Below are positions 1-8,126 of a stretch of DNA of 64,000 nt, one piece after another; positions within the stretch are counted from its first letter, which is position 1; each line of letters starts with the position of its first letter. The DNA is taken from NCBI RefSeq assembly GCF_000429945.1, contig NZ_AUCV01000030.1, positions 17,106 to 81,105 on the forward strand. Reading direction: 5' to 3'. The notes under the pieces are model-generated. The model was not told the DNA's origin, ran no database searches, and worked only from the letters and a program-made list of their open reading frames with translations. Both the position numbers and the translations under genes were made by a program. This DNA is from Desulfogranum japonicum DSM 18378 (GTDB lineage: Bacteria; Desulfobacterota; Desulfobulbia; Desulfobulbales; Desulfobulbaceae).

Positions 1-786
1 CTCATAGACCTGGAGCATGTTCGATTGGATCTGCCTTCTGGAAAGGCCTGGTATGGTGATGTGGATCTGAGTTCTCTGGATGCTCTTCTCATTAAAAAGA
101 TAGGATCCACCTATTCCCCTCAATTGCTTGACAGGCTGGAAATGCTTAGGCTCCTGGAAACCAGGGGGATGCCCATTTTTTCCAGGCCATCAAAAATTCT
201 GGGGGTTCTGAACAGAATTTCCTGCACCATTACCTTGCAGTCCGGCAATATCCCCATGCCCTTGACCAGCGTCACGGAGGATATTGATCTTGCTGCGGCA
301 GCAGTGGAAAAGTACGAAGAGGCGGTGTTTAAACCCCTGTTTTCCACTAAGGCCAAGGGAATGTGCGTGATCAGAAAAGGCGAGTCCTGCCATGGCGAGG
401 TCAGTCTTTTTCGACGCGATAATGCGCTGATGTATATTCAGAAAAAGATAGATCTTGGTGAGCAGGATCTCGGCATTGTTTTTCTTGGCGGAGAATATCT
501 TTCTACCTATGCCCGTTGCCGTCAGGAAGGGGCCTGGAATACCACCACTGCTTCCGGAGGACGATATCATGCGTTTGATCCGGAACCGGAAATCATTGAA
601 CTGGCCCACAGAGCCCAGGCCCTGTTTGGCCTTGATTTCACCTGTGTTGATGTTGCCCTCACCCCGCAGGGGCCCATAGTGTTTGAGGTATCTGCCTTTG
701 GTGGATTCAGGGGATTACTGGAAGCCCGATCAATCGATGCAGCAAAGGAGTACACAGCGTATGTCATCAATACCCTGCGAAAATAA
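1..786 (+). CDS. ATP-grasp enzyme of the GAK system (3' part)
   Basis: The reading frame is open to the left edge, so the N-terminus is missing; a TTG at 25 is not needed as a start. The visible 261 residues resemble RimK-like ATP-grasp ligases: an early segment (LIKKIGSTY, then LLETRGMPIFSRP) like the region choosing the substrate, a central KPLFSTKAKGM lysine segment, and a C-terminal block with VDVALTPQGPIVFEVSAFGG that fits the metal/ATP-binding acidic-asparagine region of the fold, although the usual final Asn is replaced. Directly followed, with a 26-bp overlap, by an HprK-related kinase. That pairing is what is known as the GAK system in Desulfobacterota. The substrate of such ligases is not known. 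Function beyond 'ATP-grasp ligase' is inferred from context. Confidence 0.8.
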   Translation, partial: LIDLEHVRLDLPSGKAWYGDVDLSSLDALLIKKIGSTYSPQLLDRLEMLRLLETRGMPIFSRPSKILGVLNRISCTITLQSGNIPMPLTSVTEDIDLAAAAVEKYEEAVFKPLFSTKAKGMCVIRKGESCHGEVSLFRRDNALMYIQKKIDLGEQDLGIVFLGGEYLSTYARCRQEGAWNTTTASGGRYHAFDPEPEIIELAHRAQALFGLDFTCVDVALTPQGPIVFEVSAFGGFRGLLEARSIDAAKEYTAYVINTLRK

Positions 787-1852
787 TACTGCCTATACCA
801 GGCAGGAACTGATTCGGGAATGCTCACAAGGGGTGAGCTTTACTGAATCGCTTCTCTTGCGCCTGCACGATTGTACTCTGGAAATTTTTTGCAGCAGTGA
901 GGAACTGCGAAGTGAACTGCACCGCTATTTTTTGCCTTTGCTTTCCTCTTCCAATAAAGGTGCACAGATTCGCATCCATGCCATTGATGCAGTAACACCG
1001 TCCTTGAACTGCAAATTCAGCAAAAGAAAACTTGAACCAGGCAAAACAAAAATCAAAGAAGAATGGGCCGCTTTGCATGGTGGACGTGTGGTACGAAAGA
1101 TAACCACAGGCATGATGATGATTTTTGGGCATGATGAAAATCTGGTTATAGGACCCTGTCAGGATAATCCGAACCAGGTCATCAATTTTATTAATAACCG
1201 ATTCATTGAGTATAAACTTAACAAAGGTGCCTTACTCGGGCACGCGGCTGCTGTATATCAAAACGCTACCGGTATTGCCATGGCGGGATTTTCAGGCATG
1301 GGAAAATCCACCCTGGCTTTGCATCTGATGAATACAGGTGCTGATTTTGTTTCCAATGACAGACTGTTGATTGAGGAGAAGGGAGAACATCTTGTGATGT
1401 CCGGAGTGGCCAAGTGGCCTCGGATTAATCCAGGCACTGCACTCAATAATCCCTCTCTTTCTGGAGTTATGTCTGCAGAGGAAAAAGAACGTTTCAGCCA
1501 GCTGCCAGCAGCGGAACTCTGGAATCTGGAATATAAATATGATGTTATGATTGAGCAGTGTTTTGGCAGGGATCGTTTTCAGTTACATACAAAGCTCGAC
1601 AGGCTGGTGCTGCTCAACTGGCGGTTTGGTGCTGGTTCCATGCAGGCAGAGGAGGTAGACCTCGGTAAACGAAAAGAATTGCTGCAGGCCATTATGAAAG
1701 AGACCGGGCTTTTTTATCTGCCTGCGAAGGGCTGCTTGAAAAATCAGCCGGAAAGTCGATATCTGGAATTGCTTTCCCGCTGCCGCGTTCTGGAACTTTC
1801 CGGTGGTGCAGATTTTGAAGAAGCCACCCGTACGATACTGAAATGGCTCTAG
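761..1852 (+). CDS. HprK-related kinase B (GAK system)
   Basis: Protein of 363 residues. The ATG at 761 is preferred over an in-frame start at 683 because AAAGGAG lies about 10 bp upstream of it and the N-terminus then begins cleanly; it overlaps the ATP-grasp gene by 26 bp, implying translational coupling. A P-loop GFSGMGKST at residues 176-184 follows a GHAAAVYQNATG segment, the order found in HPr kinase/phosphorylase C-terminal domains (capsule plus Walker A). A later SNDRLLIEE stretch fits the acidic metal-binding strand. The usual N-terminal DRTGG-like domain is replaced by a different region of about 150 residues. Expected to phosphorylate or bind a protein or small-molecule partner; the target is unknown. 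Family assignment is firm, biological role is not. Confidence 0.85.
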   Translation: MSSIPCENNTAYTRQELIRECSQGVSFTESLLLRLHDCTLEIFCSSEELRSELHRYFLPLLSSSNKGAQIRIHAIDAVTPSLNCKFSKRKLEPGKTKIKEEWAALHGGRVVRKITTGMMMIFGHDENLVIGPCQDNPNQVINFINNRFIEYKLNKGALLGHAAAVYQNATGIAMAGFSGMGKSTLALHLMNTGADFVSNDRLLIEEKGEHLVMSGVAKWPRINPGTALNNPSLSGVMSAEEKERFSQLPAAELWNLEYKYDVMIEQCFGRDRFQLHTKLDRLVLLNWRFGAGSMQAEEVDLGKRKELLQAIMKETGLFYLPAKGCLKNQPESRYLELLSRCRVLELSGGADFEEATRTILKWL

Positions 1853-1932
1853 CCAAGGCTGGTTGGTCGGCGTATGGCACGGCAGCAACACAATATACAT
1901 GAGAAAAATCCTGGGCCAGAAGGAGAGAGACT

Positions 1933-3885
1933 GTGGAAGAAATTCAAAACATCGTGACAACCTGTACCAGGGATTGTCCTAATACTTGCGGCCTGGTTGC
2001 CACGGTGGAGCAGGGTCGGCTGGTCAGGTTGGTCGGGTCGGCTGAACACCCGTTAACCCGTGGTGCCGCGTGTCACAAAACGGCAAAATATATTGAGCGT
2101 GTCTACAGTGAAGAACGAATTACTTCTCCTATGGTTCGAGATGGTAAGGGGTGGCAGCCAGTCAGTTGGGATACAGCCCTTGATATCATAGCCGACAAGA
2201 TGAAGCTGATTCACGAGCAGGATGGGCCTGAAGCCATACTGTATTACCAGGGATATGGTGAGCGAACAGCACTCAAGCTTCTTAACACATATTTCTTTAA
2301 TCTCTTTGGTGGAGTGACTACGCTCCGTGGTTCCTTGTGCGGGGGTACCGGGCAGGCTTCACAAAATCTGGATTTGGGACATCGTATTTCCCATGATCCT
2401 CTTGACCATTATAACTCCAAGGCCATGATTCTCTGGGCTAGAAATCCTGTAACCACCAACATCAGTCTGGTGCCGATTATCAAGGATATTCGAAAAAGAG
2501 GGGGACGGATTATCGTTATTGATCCGTATAAAAACCGGACAGCTTCCCTGGCGGACAGGTTTATCGCTCCTGCGCCGGGAATGGATGTCTATCTGGCCAT
2601 GGCAGCAGCCAGGATTATTCTGGAACGCGGGCAGGCTGATACTGATTTCCTTACGAAGTTTAGCCAAGGCTTTCCTGCGTATCAGGACTTCCTGGACGGA
2701 TACACTGTAGAAGAGCTATGTGCACTTGCCGATGTAACTCCAGACGATGCCTCTTATCTGGCTGAAACCCTGATTACCTGCGCGCCTGCTTCTATTCTGC
2801 TCGGCTGGGGACTGCATCGACATAAGGATGCCCATTACACTATTCGCGCCATCGATGCCTTGGGTGCAATTGCCGGCATCATCGGCGTGCCGGGGGGAGG
2901 GGTCAGCCAGGGGTTCGAAGAATATGGCCCGTATAATCAGGATTACTGGGGAAATCATTTGAATCCTCCAAGAAGAACCCTGCTTATGCCGGTGATAGGC
3001 CAGGAACTGCTGCAGGTGGAACACCCAAAGATACGCATGGTTTTCATTACTGCTGCCAATCCTGTGTGCATGGCGCCCAATTCAGCCAAGGTTATCAAGG
3101 CGCTTCAAGGTATGGAATGTGTCGTGTGTAGCGGGCATTTTCTTAATGACACTGCAGATATGGCAGACATATTTTTACCGGCAACCACCTTTCTTGAAGA
3201 AAATGATGTTATGGCCAGTTATGGTCACAATTATGTGGGACCTGTAAATAAGGCCATAGAGCCGGTTGGTGAGTGTAAGACCGATTATCAGATGTTCAGT
3301 GCCCTTGCCACGCGTTTCCCATTTGCTGAGCAATTTTGTCGGAGTGAGGAAGAATGGCTCTACGACATCTGTTCGCCCATAAGGGCGTGGGGCTGTACAA
3401 TGGAAGAACTGCGTACCGCGCCATTTCGAATTCCTGAGCCCATGGCACCGTATCAGGATAAATGTTTTCCCACTGCCTCTGGAAAATTTGAATTCATGAC
3501 CGCCTTTGATCCTGAAAAATTAGCTGATACAGATCATGAATTTCCCTATACGCTGCTCACGGTGGCTGGTCATAATCATATCTGTTCCGAGCGCACGTTA
3601 TCTGATCATAGTCCTCTGCCAGAAGTGGTATTGCATCCTGATGAAGCTGACCAGCTTGGCCTTGTGGAAGGGAAACCTGTGATGGTTACAAGCCGGACCG
3701 GTGGTGCCGTCAAAGCTCTGTTGCGAACCGATCACGCCATGCGCAGGGATTGCCTGTTAAGCGAACGTGGCGGTTGGATCAAGGCAGGGCATGGTTTGAA
3801 TCGGTTGACTGTTGATATGGCAAGCACGGTGGGAGATGGAACCCCTTATTATCAGACAAAGGTGAAGCTCTCTCCCTGCAGGTAA
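1933..3885 (+). CDS. Molybdopterin-dependent oxidoreductase
   Basis: Protein of 650 residues starting at GTG 1933, with AGGAGAGA just upstream. The N-terminal iron-sulfur motif is C11-x3-C15-x3-C19-x27-C47, as in [4Fe-4S] Mo/W-bisPGD enzymes of the DMSO reductase superfamily. Molybdopterin-binding segments follow (RGSLCGGTGQ near residue 132, with Cys136 a possible Mo ligand; WARNPVTTN; VIDPYKNRTA), then the late dinucleotide-binding domain (LLTVAGHNHICSERTLSDH, HPDEADQLGLVEG). No Tat signal peptide or membrane segment, so it should act in the cytoplasm. It is shorter than formate dehydrogenase or nitrate reductase catalytic subunits and has no electron-transfer subunit beside it. Substrate cannot be told from sequence. 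It lies 80 bp after the HprK-like gene on the same strand and may be cotranscribed. Confidence 0.9.
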   Translation: MEEIQNIVTTCTRDCPNTCGLVATVEQGRLVRLVGSAEHPLTRGAACHKTAKYIERVYSEERITSPMVRDGKGWQPVSWDTALDIIADKMKLIHEQDGPEAILYYQGYGERTALKLLNTYFFNLFGGVTTLRGSLCGGTGQASQNLDLGHRISHDPLDHYNSKAMILWARNPVTTNISLVPIIKDIRKRGGRIIVIDPYKNRTASLADRFIAPAPGMDVYLAMAAARIILERGQADTDFLTKFSQGFPAYQDFLDGYTVEELCALADVTPDDASYLAETLITCAPASILLGWGLHRHKDAHYTIRAIDALGAIAGIIGVPGGGVSQGFEEYGPYNQDYWGNHLNPPRRTLLMPVIGQELLQVEHPKIRMVFITAANPVCMAPNSAKVIKALQGMECVVCSGHFLNDTADMADIFLPATTFLEENDVMASYGHNYVGPVNKAIEPVGECKTDYQMFSALATRFPFAEQFCRSEEEWLYDICSPIRAWGCTMEELRTAPFRIPEPMAPYQDKCFPTASGKFEFMTAFDPEKLADTDHEFPYTLLTVAGHNHICSERTLSDHSPLPEVVLHPDEADQLGLVEGKPVMVTSRTGGAVKALLRTDHAMRRDCLLSERGGWIKAGHGLNRLTVDMASTVGDGTPYYQTKVKLSPCR

Positions 3886-4291
3886 AAGGAAATACATTTT
3901 GAGCTTTTTTGTGAGCGTTTGGCCTTAATCCGGATTTTCTCACGAGTAAAGGTTGCAGTAGAGGGGAGGCACCGGATATGCAGCCGTGGTGAACTATCGG
4001 AGTCTGCGCTTACCTGCAACTATCGGGTAATACAACAAATATTTTGCAATTTGCTCGCCCTGCAGGGTGACTGTATTGAATATTCCAGAAAAACACATCG
4101 CTTTTCAATCGCGTCAGGTAAATATAGTTATTTCAATATGTTATTTTTTTGTTCAAAAAAACATGAGAAATCGGGGGGAAATCCTTCTTGACGTCCTTGC
4201 TGTCAGGTTTATTATCGGAAATCTGGGTTAGTGGCAGAAATGACGATATGGCCGTTCCTGCCGGAAATGGAGATATGGAAGGGGAAAAATA
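3886..4291. other. Intergenic region with an R4-like repeat fragment
   Basis: About 400 bp without a convincing gene. A 90-codon frame (3919-4191) has no ribosome binding site and no recognisable composition, so it is not called. Around 3998-4022 the sequence carries CGGAGTCTGCGCTTACCTGC, a motif also seen in repeats near 27278, 34975, 52598 and 61629. Confidence 0.5.
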
Positions 4292-4681
4292 ATGAACGTG
4301 AGTTATGATTTTTTTGTGCCTTCGGCAAAAGAGTATGTCAAGGCACTGAAGTCCGTAAAAAAACAGTTGAGCGATGACCAAAGAAAAATGTTGGAAGCTC
4401 ATTACAGGATATTTAATCACTCAATAACCTTTGGCCAGTTTGCAGAATTGATAGGGGCTAACGGCTATCAGGTTGCTTTGGATGCCTATGAGGATTTGGG
4501 CAGGTTGCTGGGTGAGAAGTTAAATATGGACTTTCTTGAAAGCGTTTCCCGGCCAGGAGAACCTCTTTGCTGTAGTGCCATTGGCAGTGGTAATCCCTAT
4601 CGCAAAGAAGATGAGTCGTATTTTTTGGTCATGCATAAGGAACTGGTCGAGGCCCTGAGGCTGCTCAAATGGTTTAAATAG
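4292..4681 (+). CDS. Small protein resembling a domain found beside HNH endonucleases
   Basis: Protein of 129 residues starting at ATG 4292 after GGAAGGGGAAAAATA, a usable if slightly distant ribosome binding site. The stretch SDDQRKMLEAHY, then SITFGQFAELIG, GYQVALDAYEDLGRLLGEKL resembles, from memory, the helix-turn-helix-like regulatory region often fused N-terminal to HNH endonucleases, but here no HNH nuclease follows. The second half (PLCCSAIGSG, ESYFLVMHKELVEALRLLKW) appears as a short beta/alpha module. No signal peptide or membrane segment. It stands alone between the molybdopterin oxidoreductase and the small paralogue pair. Function unknown; a DNA-related role is only a guess. Confidence 0.6.
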   Translation: MNVSYDFFVPSAKEYVKALKSVKKQLSDDQRKMLEAHYRIFNHSITFGQFAELIGANGYQVALDAYEDLGRLLGEKLNMDFLESVSRPGEPLCCSAIGSGNPYRKEDESYFLVMHKELVEALRLLKWFK

Positions 4682-4831
4682 TTATTGCCGGTGCTTCGTA
4701 AACACACAAGTTGGCCGATGAGCTGTAGTCTATATTCGTTAGCCAGCTTGTGTGCAGGTGCAATGGACCTTGATATTGCTGGCATCACCCTTATTCCTCT
4801 TTTTGCCACTCAAAATTACTAGGCTCTGTGC

Positions 4832-4951
4832 GGTGCGTATGATGCACCTTTTCATCTTCTACGTATACAAACATGCCGGTTCAGCCCAGCAATTTCCCGC
4901 CCATATGGCAATTCTCTAACACCGCACCTGGTAGGGTGCCTTACACGCACC
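4832..4951. repeat. R3 MITE-like element, copy 1
   Basis: Begins GGTGCGTATGATGCACC and ends GTAGGGTGCCTTACACGCACC, so the two ends are imperfect inverted repeats about 120 bp apart with no open frame between. The same ends occur at 58293-58396. Each end is itself a small palindrome (GGTGCGT...ACGCACC). A non-autonomous mobile repeat is the simplest reading; the copy here is the more decayed. Confidence 0.6.
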
Positions 4952-5030
4952 ACAGGAATGATTGATCTGCCTCTTTTTTGATTGGCACCTCATAAATCCA
5001 GCTAAATAGTATACACTTGTCCCTAGTTAG

Positions 5031-5048
5031 TGATAGTTTTAACTATCA
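5031..5048. promoter_or_regulatory. Candidate operator upstream of the small paralogue pair
   Basis: Perfect inverted repeat TGATAGTT-TT-AACTATCA, about 105 bp upstream of the first small gene. It is a good size for a dimeric repressor or activator. There is no T-run, so it is not a terminator. No regulator is identified. Confidence 0.4.
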
Positions 5049-5152
5049 TTTAACTCGTTTTTTATCCCCGTTGTTTACCTCTTTGAGATGCTTACTGTCT
5101 CAGTCATAAAGGAAGAACGCAAAACACAAAACAAACACCCATGGAGGTTACC

Positions 5153-5320
5153 ATGTACGGATATGAATCACTTGCCTGGATTAAAGATAAAGACGGTAAT
5201 GAATATGTATGCCCCATTGATGTATTGAAAGGCGATATCAGTGACCGCGATGATCTGAACGAGGAAGAGCGTAAACAATGCATGAATGTTAATCAGTTGA
5301 TCGGAACCGAGCGTTGGTAA
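5153..5320 (+). CDS. 55-residue small protein, GTERW-tail family, copy 1
   Basis: ATG at 5153 follows ATGGAGGTTACC, an excellent ribosome binding site; the frame encodes 55 residues and stops at 5320. It aligns with the next gene along its whole length: YESLAWIKDKDGNEY then Cys, a glycine, LNEEERKQCMNVNQ and the C-terminal GTERW. Two cysteines (20 and 43) are at positions kept in the paralogue. Acidic and soluble, with no signal peptide or transmembrane segment. I do not recognise the family and assign no function. The shared pattern across two diverged genes is good evidence that both are translated. Confidence 0.85.
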   Translation: MYGYESLAWIKDKDGNEYVCPIDVLKGDISDRDDLNEEERKQCMNVNQLIGTERW

Positions 5321-5346
5321 CAGCGATATAATAAATGGAGAATACC

Positions 5347-5547
5347 ATGGCACATAGTGAAAGAAATACAGACCTGAATAGTGTTGGTTACGAGTCTCTG
5401 GTGTGGGTTCGCGACGAGGCTGGTAAAGAGTTTTCCTGTTCTGTGAATCCGGGAAGAGGACAGGTGAAAAACTTTAATGAACTCAGCCAAGAGGAAAAAG
5501 CAACCTGTATGGATGTTAATCAGATTGTTGGCACAGAGAGGTGGTAA
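5347..5547 (+). CDS. 66-residue small protein, GTERW-tail family, copy 2
   Basis: ATG at 5347 is chosen because GGAG lies 6 bp upstream (5337-5340); an in-frame ATG at 5335 has no such site. The protein has an 11-residue N-terminal extension relative to copy 1, then YESLVWVRDEAGKEF, Cys, FNELSQEEKATCMDVNQIVGTERW in outline. The two genes are only 26 bp apart and are followed by a strong terminator, so they form a two-gene unit made by an old tandem duplication. Both keep the two cysteines and the terminal tryptophan. Function unknown. Confidence 0.85.
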   Translation: MAHSERNTDLNSVGYESLVWVRDEAGKEFSCSVNPGRGQVKNFNELSQEEKATCMDVNQIVGTERW

Positions 5548-5557
5548 CCTCTTCAGT

Positions 5558-5589
5558 AAAGCCCTGGCAGCCTTTGCCAGGGCTTTTTT
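5558..5589 (+). terminator. Rho-independent terminator
   Basis: Stem AAAGCCCTGGC (5558-5568) pairs perfectly with GCCAGGGCTTT (5576-5586) across a 7-nt loop and ends in six T residues. It lies 10 bp after the second small paralogue gene. Confidence 0.95.
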
Positions 5590-5590
5590 A

Positions 5591-6509
5591 TGCGGAGAGG
5601 TAACAGTTCAGCTGACACCTTTTATTTTTGCCATTGTAATTGCTTACGGGTTTTCCGGCTACCGTGACCCTAAAACCCAACCATTCCCCTGTGACTCATG
5701 ATGAATAGAGAACGGTTGAGGAACCTGGCGTGTTTGGGATATTGAATAAATAGCATTTGTTTTTTAATTCGAAACATACGAAAGGATATTTCTATAAAGC
5801 TGTCAGGAGGCGGTAAAATTGTTTGCTGTACGGAGAACTTTATCGCAGAAGTTGTTTCAATTCTCAACGTATTCCTTTCATCACAGTTTTTGATAATCTG
5901 CACAAAAAAAACTCTACGTTACAAGCCCTGACGTCACCGTCTTTGATTTAATTGAAACTGACAGGGGCTTCCTTAACAGGTTACGATTAATCTGAAAAAC
6001 AGAAGGGGATTGGCTATTTTGGGGTCGAGCAGGTGGCCAACGCGCTTTTAAATTACGGAAAGTGTTTCATATCAATTGGCATTATCTTCGCTAATTTGTG
6101 AAATACTCACTTCTTGCATTTAATCACATAATTACAGGTGGTAACATGCTGAAATGTTAAGACGTCGCCGTGGAGTATTTGGGGGGGAGTTCAACAGTAT
6201 TGTACAGGTATATATGGTAGGTTTAATAAAAAAATATGTATATGTAATTATTTATATGGGGTGGTGGCGAAACTGCTTCAGGCTGGTCTCTTTCTTGAGT
6301 TCTTTGCTTTTGCATGCGATTAGTTTCATTATAATTTTAAAACGAAAATATATATTGTTTTTTAAACGCAAATATGTAAAGGTTGGTTTATTGGCTGGCC
6401 GGCACGTAATAGAGCCATTTGAGAACAGATATACAGGATACCTGCTAAATATCAGATTGTAGCAGTTAACTGACCCTCGCAGGAGAACGCACTTTTTCAT
6501 AAATCATAC
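5591..6509. other. AT-rich intergenic region, no gene supported
   Basis: About 920 bp. Frames up to 102 codons exist (6154-6462), but they are low-complexity, hydrophobic by base bias, lack a ribosome binding site and look like nothing known. From about 6200 to 6380 the DNA is very AT-rich. No terminator or clear repeat other than the R1 element starting at 6510. Confidence 0.6.
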
Positions 6510-6675
6510 TAAGGGCCACGGAAAAAATAAATTATCCAATCTTGCTTGTCTCTCAACTCGGTAACGTTGCCGCGTCAATGGCTCAATACGTCCAGTATGG
6601 AACCATTGACGCTACGACGTTACCAAACCGATATCCTAGGCAATTTTTGGATATGTAGTATTTTCCGCGATCCTA
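6510..6675. repeat. R1 MITE-like element, full-length copy A
   Basis: Starts TAAGGGCCACGGAAAA and ends TTTTCCGCGATCCTA, giving imperfect terminal inverted repeats 166 bp apart. Inside is a long palindrome: GGTAACGTTGCCGCGTCAATGG pairs with CCATTGACGCTACGACGTTACC around a short loop (about 6563-6626). The same architecture recurs at 12002-12168, and shortened or partial forms occur at 9267, 29384, 53413 and 61750. It carries no transposase. It ends 17 bp before the pyk start codon. Confidence 0.85.
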
Positions 6676-6692
6676 GGCAAAGAGTTTGTAAT

Positions 6693-8105
6693 ATGATGGC
6701 AAGAAATAAAACCAAAATTGTCTGCACTATCGGCCCAGCCTCACGGTCTGTTGAATCGCTTGGAGAACTTATGGCTGCCGGAATGAATATTGCCAGACTC
6801 AACTTTTCCCACGGCGAGTTCGAACAACACCGGCAGGATATCCAAACAATCCGCCAGGTTGCAGAAAGACTGGGCAGGCCCGTTGCGATCATGGCTGATC
6901 TGCCGGGGCCTAAAATCCGCATAGGCGACCTTGCAGAAGAAGAAATTATCCTTGTTAAAGATCAGAAACTTACCCTGACAACGGAACCGATGCTTGGCAG
7001 CTGCGAGAGAATATCTGTGAACCTGCCCAGGCTCCATGAGTCTGTTCAGGCAGGGAAGCAGATTTTTCTTAATGATGGATTTATACAGCTGGAAATTGAA
7101 GAGGTAGTTGCCAGAGATATTCATTGTCGGGTGGATGTTGGCGGCTGCCTCAGGTCACGGAAGGGACTCAATGTGCCGGATGTGGATCTGGGTATTGATG
7201 TCTTCACCGACAAAGACAAGGAGATCACAGCCTTTGCCCTGGAGAACGGGGTTGATGCGATCAGTCTTTCTTTTGTCGAAACTGGCGCCGACATTATGGG
7301 ACTTCGTGAGTTTGCAGCTGCTCGGGGGTATGACCCTTTCCTCATTGCAAAAATTGAACGCTCCCAGGCAATCAGCAACCTGGATTCGATTCTCGATGTA
7401 GCAGACGGCATCATGGTTGCGAGGGGCGACCTTGGAGTAGAGATCCCCATATGCCAAATTCCAGGAGTGCAGAAGGAGATTGTCCGTAAAGCGCAGAAAG
7501 CAGGCAAGCCGGTAATCACGGCAACGCATATGCTTGAGTCGATGATCACCAATATCATCCCGACCCGCGCCGAAGCCACAGACGTTGCCAACGCCATCCT
7601 CGACGGTACCGACTGCGTCATGTTATCCGGGGAGTCTGCCGTCGGGAAACACCCTGCTGCTGCGGTTGCAACCTTGTCTTCCATTGCCGTTGAAGCGGAA
7701 AAGATTCGTGCCTGCCGCCCCAGTTTCTTGGCCAGTGATGGTGTGAGCACACAACCATCTGAAATCATTGCTTCCAGTGTTGAAACATCGGTGAAAGGTC
7801 TTCAACCCGCTGCTGTCATTGTTCCAACCAGGAGCGGATTAACGGCCAGAAATATTACTCGCTATCGTCTACCGGTCTGGACACTGGGAGTAAGTTCTCA
7901 GTTGAAAACCTGCCGGGATCTCGTCTTTTCCTATGGGGTGATTCCTGTCTATGAATCAGATCACCCGACCCACTGGCGCAGCTGGATTCAACAGAAACTT
8001 GAACAACACGGCCTGCAGGGTAACTGGGCCGTTCTAACAGAGGGGCCGTCAGGAAAATATCCGGACAGGAATACCCGAATCGAACTGATTGATCTTCAGA
8101 AGTAA
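6693..8105 (+). CDS. pyk: Pyruvate kinase
   Basis: Protein of 470 residues, the usual length for bacterial pyruvate kinase. ATG at 6693 (or the next codon, ATG 6696) begins MMARNKTKIVCTIGPAS, the canonical N-terminus; a longer frame upstream is just the R1 repeat read through. Key segments: MNIARLNFSHG, ADLPGPKIRIG, the ARGDLGVEIP active-site loop, ITATHMLESM, PTRAEATDVANAILDG and LSGESAVGKHP. The C-terminal allosteric domain carries IVPTRSGLTARNITRYR. It converts phosphoenolpyruvate and ADP to pyruvate and ATP in the cytoplasm. It is followed 21 bp later by gap, so the two glycolytic genes are probably one transcript. The ribosome binding site (AAAGAG) is weak. Confidence 0.97.
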   Translation: MMARNKTKIVCTIGPASRSVESLGELMAAGMNIARLNFSHGEFEQHRQDIQTIRQVAERLGRPVAIMADLPGPKIRIGDLAEEEIILVKDQKLTLTTEPMLGSCERISVNLPRLHESVQAGKQIFLNDGFIQLEIEEVVARDIHCRVDVGGCLRSRKGLNVPDVDLGIDVFTDKDKEITAFALENGVDAISLSFVETGADIMGLREFAAARGYDPFLIAKIERSQAISNLDSILDVADGIMVARGDLGVEIPICQIPGVQKEIVRKAQKAGKPVITATHMLESMITNIIPTRAEATDVANAILDGTDCVMLSGESAVGKHPAAAVATLSSIAVEAEKIRACRPSFLASDGVSTQPSEIIASSVETSVKGLQPAAVIVPTRSGLTARNITRYRLPVWTLGVSSQLKTCRDLVFSYGVIPVYESDHPTHWRSWIQQKLEQHGLQGNWAVLTEGPSGKYPDRNTRIELIDLQK

Positions 8106-8126
8106 TAACAATACAAGGAGCACATA

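Noticed and set aside
2467..2480. Selenocysteine at the Mo-ligand position of the oxidoreductase
   Set aside because: The candidate Cys136 is encoded by TGC, not TGA, and no in-frame TGA is present in the gene.
3919..4191. 90-codon plus-strand frame
   Set aside because: No ribosome binding site, unrecognised composition, and it overlaps an R4-like motif.
6154..6462. 102-codon hydrophobic frame in an AT-rich tract
   Set aside because: Hydrophobicity follows from base composition; no start signal and no neighbour support.
6546..6692. N-terminal extension of pyruvate kinase
   Set aside because: It is the R1 repeat read in frame; the canonical pyruvate kinase N-terminus begins at 6693 or 6696.
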